From positions 1 to 7,809 of the forward strand of contig JAJYJA010000114.1 in assembly GCA_021789795.1 (NCBI GenBank): 7,809 nucleotides of DNA, written 5' to 3'. This DNA comes from Deltaproteobacteria bacterium. Its GTDB lineage: Bacteria; Desulfobacterota; Desulfobulbia; Desulfobulbales; VMSU01. Under the pieces are notes generated by a model that was given only the letters and a program-made list of their open reading frames with translations, had not been told where the DNA came from and searched no databases. Position numbers and translations under genes: made by a program. This document shows, piece after piece, positions 5,296 to 7,809 of this stretch (positions are counted from its first letter, which is position 1; every line of letters starts with the position of its first letter).

Positions 5296-6217
5296 TCTCC
5301 AGACGGACAGGCACCTTGGCCAGGGCAACCACAAATCGGCCTTCCGTACCGATCGGATCGCCACCGGCATCTTCTACGCCGCCGGCATCTTCCTGGTCCT
5401 GCTGCTGTTTTCGTTCGCCGGCTACATCATCTACAGTGGCCGGGCCTCGCTCAACCTGCACTTTCTGACCACCCCGCCCCTCTTCATGCAGAAAGGCGGC
5501 GGGGTGGGGCCGCAACTCTTCAACTCCATCTACCTGCTCATCTTAGCCTCCACCTTGAGCGTGCCCCTGGGGGTGGGGGCGGGGATCTACATGGCCGAGT
5601 ACGCCCGGCCTAGCGGGCTGACCCGCGCCATCCGCCTAAGCCTGGAGACCCTGTCGGCTCTGCCCTCGATCGTGGTCGGGCTCTTCGGGCTGCTGATCTT
5701 CATCAATATCCTGGGCTGGGGCTTCTCGATCCTGGCCGGGGCCATGGCCCTGACCATCCTGAACCTGCCGGTCATCACCCGGGTGGCGGAGGAGTCGATC
5801 AAAAACGTGCCGCCGTCGCTCAAGGAGGGCAGCCTGGCCCTGGGCGCCACCCACTGGCAGACCATCTGGAGGCTGATCCTGCCCGCCGCCACCCCCGGGA
5901 TCCTAAGCGGCGTCATCCTGGTCACCGGCCGCATCTTCGGCGAGGCGGCGGCCCTGCTCTTCACCGCCGGCATGAGCAGCCCACCGCTCAACTTCTCGGA
6001 CTGGAACCCCCTGCACTACGCCTCGCCACTCAACCCCTTGCGTCCAGCCGAGACCCTGGCGGTCTATACCTGGAAGGTCAACTCCGAGGGCCTGGCCCCG
6101 GACGCCCGGCAGATCGCCGACGGCTCGGCGGCGGTGCTGATCATCACCGTCTTTCTGTTCAACATCCTGGCCCGCTATCTCGGCAAGGCCCTGCAAAGAC
6201 GCTCCCGCGCCTGTTGA
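5279..6217 (+). CDS. pstA: Phosphate ABC transporter permease PstA
   Basis: This is a 312-residue inner-membrane permease partner of PstC. A charged cytoplasmic N-terminus (1-28) precedes a helix at about 30-52; further helices lie at about 80-105, 128-146, 148-170, 207-230 and 282-300. The EAA loop at 183-202 (EGSLALGATHWQTIWRLILP) is nearly a copy of that in PstC, as expected for the two halves of the channel. LETLSALPSIVVGLFGL (122-138) is the PstA hallmark. The ATG at 5279 was chosen because it has AGGA 8 nt upstream and begins 17 nt inside pstC, implying coupled translation. An in-frame TTG at 5231 would only lengthen the overlap. The loop between the fifth and sixth helices (about 231-280) is longer than in many relatives; it contains several prolines and would lie outside the membrane. 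It ends in TGATG shared with pstB. Confidence 0.94.
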   Translation: MATTSDLQTDRHLGQGNHKSAFRTDRIATGIFYAAGIFLVLLLFSFAGYIIYSGRASLNLHFLTTPPLFMQKGGGVGPQLFNSIYLLILASTLSVPLGVGAGIYMAEYARPSGLTRAIRLSLETLSALPSIVVGLFGLLIFINILGWGFSILAGAMALTILNLPVITRVAEESIKNVPPSLKEGSLALGATHWQTIWRLILPAATPGILSGVILVTGRIFGEAAALLFTAGMSSPPLNFSDWNPLHYASPLNPLRPAETLAVYTWKVNSEGLAPDARQIADGSAAVLIITVFLFNILARYLGKALQRRSRAC

Positions 6218-7050
6218 TGAGCGGACGCCAGGACGAGCAAACCCTTCACCCACCCCGGCCCATGAATCCATCCTCAAGCCCCATCGCCACCATCACCGAT
6301 CCCATCGTCGAGGTTCGCGACTTAAACCTCTACTACGCTGCCAGCCAGGCCCTGCGCGGCATCTCCCTCGATATCCCCCGGAAGAAGGTCACCGCCCTGA
6401 TCGGGCCCTCGGGATGCGGCAAGTCCACCTTCATCCGCTGCCTGAACCGGATGAACGACTTGATCGACCACGTCCGCATCGAGGGCGAGATCAAACTCGA
6501 CGGCCAGGACATCCACGACGGCTCGGTGGACGTGATCGCGCTCCGGCGCCGGGTGGGGATGGTCTTCCAAAAGTGGAACCCCTTCCCCAAGTCGATCTAC
6601 GAAAACGTGATCTATGGGCTCCGGGTTGCCGGGGTCAAGGAGCGAGCGCTGCTCGACGAGACGGTGGAAAAAAGCCTGAGAAGGGCCGCCCTCTGGGACG
6701 AGGTCAAGGACCGTCTGCACCAGTCGGCGATGGGCATGTCCGGGGGTCAGATGCAGCGGCTGTGCATCGCCCGGGCCATCGCGGTGGCCCCGGAGATCAT
6801 CCTCATGGACGAGCCCTGCTCCGCCCTCGACCCCCGCTCCACCTCCCGGATCGAGGAGCTGATCCGCGAGTTGCAAGGCGAATACACCATCATCATCGTC
6901 ACCCACAACATGCAGCAGGCGGCCCGGGTCTCCGACTTCACCGCCTACTTCTACCTCGGCTCGCTGATCGAATACGGCCTGACCAAGCGCATCTTCACCA
7001 CCCCGCGGCGCAAGGAGACCGAGGACTACATCACCGGCCGCTTCGGCTGA
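6217..7050 (+). CDS. pstB: Phosphate ABC transporter ATP-binding protein PstB
   Basis: This is a 277-residue cytoplasmic ATPase that powers PstCA. Motifs, numbered from the ATG at 6217: Walker A GPSGCGKST (63-71), Q-loop Q118 in VFQKWNPFPKSIYEN, signature MSGGQMQR (174-181), Walker B IILMDEP with catalytic E199, D-loop SALDP, and switch H230 in IVTHNMQQA. The C-terminus TEDYITGRFG matches PstB almost exactly. M replaces the usual L of LSGGQ. The start is uncertain. ATG 6217 overlaps the pstA stop (TGATG), suiting termination-reinitiation, but gives a 30-residue non-conserved, Pro-rich lead. ATG 6262 gives 262 residues, nearer the family norm of about 250-260. Neither has a Shine-Dalgarno sequence. 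Besides transport, PstB is part of the complex that PhoU and PhoR sense. Confidence 0.95.
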   Translation: MSGRQDEQTLHPPRPMNPSSSPIATITDPIVEVRDLNLYYAASQALRGISLDIPRKKVTALIGPSGCGKSTFIRCLNRMNDLIDHVRIEGEIKLDGQDIHDGSVDVIALRRRVGMVFQKWNPFPKSIYENVIYGLRVAGVKERALLDETVEKSLRRAALWDEVKDRLHQSAMGMSGGQMQRLCIARAIAVAPEIILMDEPCSALDPRSTSRIEELIRELQGEYTIIIVTHNMQQAARVSDFTAYFYLGSLIEYGLTKRIFTTPRRKETEDYITGRFG

Positions 7051-7089
7051 GCGCCGTTTAAGACGCCCGACCACCACTGGCATAAAACT

Positions 7090-7767
7090 ATGATTAAAGA
7101 CCTGAGCACTGAACTTGAAAAACTGAAGCAGCGGCTGCTGGGGCTGGGATGCGAGGTTGAGGGAAACCTGCGCAACTCCGAGCGGGCGCTGTTGCAATTC
7201 GACCCGGAGCTGGCCCGGAAGATCATCAGCAACGACTCCGAGATCGACGACCTGGAGATGTCGGTGGAGGAGAAATGCCTTCAGATCCTGGCCCAGCACC
7301 AGCCGGTGGCCGGCGACCTGAGGTTCGTGGTGACGGTGCTCAAGATCAACAACGACCTGGAGCGGATGGGCGACCTGGCGGCCAAGATCGCCGACCGGGT
7401 GCTGCTCCTGGCCCGTCAGCATCACGCCCCCTTCGCCGACCCCCGGACGGTACGGTTCCCGGAACGATTCCGCCACATCTTCGCCGAGACCATCAGCATG
7501 GTCAGGATGAGCCTGGACTCCTTCGTCAACCTGGACGCCGACCTGGCCTACAAGGTGCGGCTCTGGGACGATCAGGTGGACGAGGCCAAACGGGAGATCC
7601 GCACCCAGATCGAGGAGATCATCCAGAACGACCCCCGCCAGCAGCCCTATCTCGCCATGCTGCTCAGCGTCTCCCGCAGTTTGGAACGGATCGCCGACCA
7701 CGCCACCCACATCGCCGAAAACGTCATCTACATGCTGCAAGGCCTGATCGTGCGCCACGATCGCTAG
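7090..7767 (+). CDS. phoU: Phosphate signalling regulator PhoU
   Basis: This is a 225-residue all-helical cytoplasmic protein made of two three-helix repeats (about 1-110 and 118-215). Each repeat carries the PhoU metal-binding signature: NNDLERMGDLA (87-97, with E91 and D95) and SLERIADHATHIAE (197-210, with E199 and D203). HQPVAGDLRFV (70-80) is also characteristic. By family knowledge PhoU links PstSCAB activity to PhoR, keeping the kinase inactive when phosphate is plentiful. The start is ATG at 7090, 39 nt after pstB, opening with the amphipathic helix TELEKLKQRLLGLG. The preceding bases (GGCATAAAACT) contain no good ribosome site. It closes the operon. The 42 bases after the TAG have no hairpin with a T-run, so the operon terminator, if intrinsic, lies beyond the window. 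Confidence 0.94.
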   Translation: MIKDLSTELEKLKQRLLGLGCEVEGNLRNSERALLQFDPELARKIISNDSEIDDLEMSVEEKCLQILAQHQPVAGDLRFVVTVLKINNDLERMGDLAAKIADRVLLLARQHHAPFADPRTVRFPERFRHIFAETISMVRMSLDSFVNLDADLAYKVRLWDDQVDEAKREIRTQIEEIIQNDPRQQPYLAMLLSVSRSLERIADHATHIAENVIYMLQGLIVRHDR

Positions 7768-7809
7768 CCGAAAAAAACCGCCATCGCCTCAACCGATATA
7801 CCAGACCGG

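Noticed and set aside
6322..7758. A 478-codon open frame on the minus strand opposite pstB and phoU
   Set aside because: It lies antisense to two strongly conserved genes, is rich in H, Q, G, D and V from reversed GC-biased codons, and has no recognisable domain.
7768..7809. An A7 run just after phoU, which could be a T-run of a minus-strand terminator
   Set aside because: No stable GC stem adjoins it in the visible sequence, so neither a phoU terminator nor a convergent-gene terminator can be supported.

Overview
The window is a nearly complete Pho regulon core: a phosphate two-component system (phoB-phoR, minus strand) diverging from a high-affinity phosphate ABC transporter operon (pstS-pstC-pstA-pstB-phoU, plus strand), plus the first 91 codons of an M20-family metallopeptidase at the left edge. 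Coding DNA is GC-rich with strong third-position G/C bias, which explains the many long antisense open frames. The gene set, the PhoR architecture and a REP/MITE-like palindrome ending in CGCAAAAAG/CTTTTTGCG fit a Gram-negative, probably a Desulfobacterota (former Deltaproteobacteria) lineage. That placement is an inference and is not proved by the sequence.

Layout. Positions 1-275 (minus) hold the N-terminus of an M20 peptidase that runs off the window. Positions 276-398 are a spacer with a nested inverted repeat downstream of phoR. phoR (399-2201) and phoB (2205-2894) are both minus strand, 3 nt apart and probably translationally coupled. The divergent region 2895-3401 holds a 155-bp imperfect palindrome (2923-3077), an 11-bp-phased row of TTAACA-like hexamers near phoB (3085-3123), a second such row followed by a -10-like hexamer in front of pstS (3260-3302), and a possible stem at the pstS mRNA 5' end. 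pstS (3402-4235) is followed by a terminator-like hairpin (4277-4323), then pstC (4342-5295), pstA (5279-6217, overlapping pstC), pstB (6217-7050, touching pstA) and phoU (7090-7767). The last 42 bases hold nothing recognisable.

How it works together. PstS captures periplasmic phosphate, PstC/PstA form the channel and PstB hydrolyses ATP. From family knowledge, PhoU and the transporter report phosphate sufficiency to PhoR. In starvation PhoR phosphorylates PhoB, which binds direct repeats and activates pst and its own operon. The hairpin after pstS would let most transcripts stop there, giving more binding protein than membrane components.

No new multi-gene system is visible; the proteins are canonical. 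The points worth a second look are in the non-coding DNA: the TTAACA-type phased repeats (more like Bacillus PhoP boxes than the enterobacterial CTGTCAT box), the palindromic element in the phoB leader region, the pstS-pstC hairpin with a possible loop pairing, and the absence of Shine-Dalgarno sequences before pstC, pstB and phoU.
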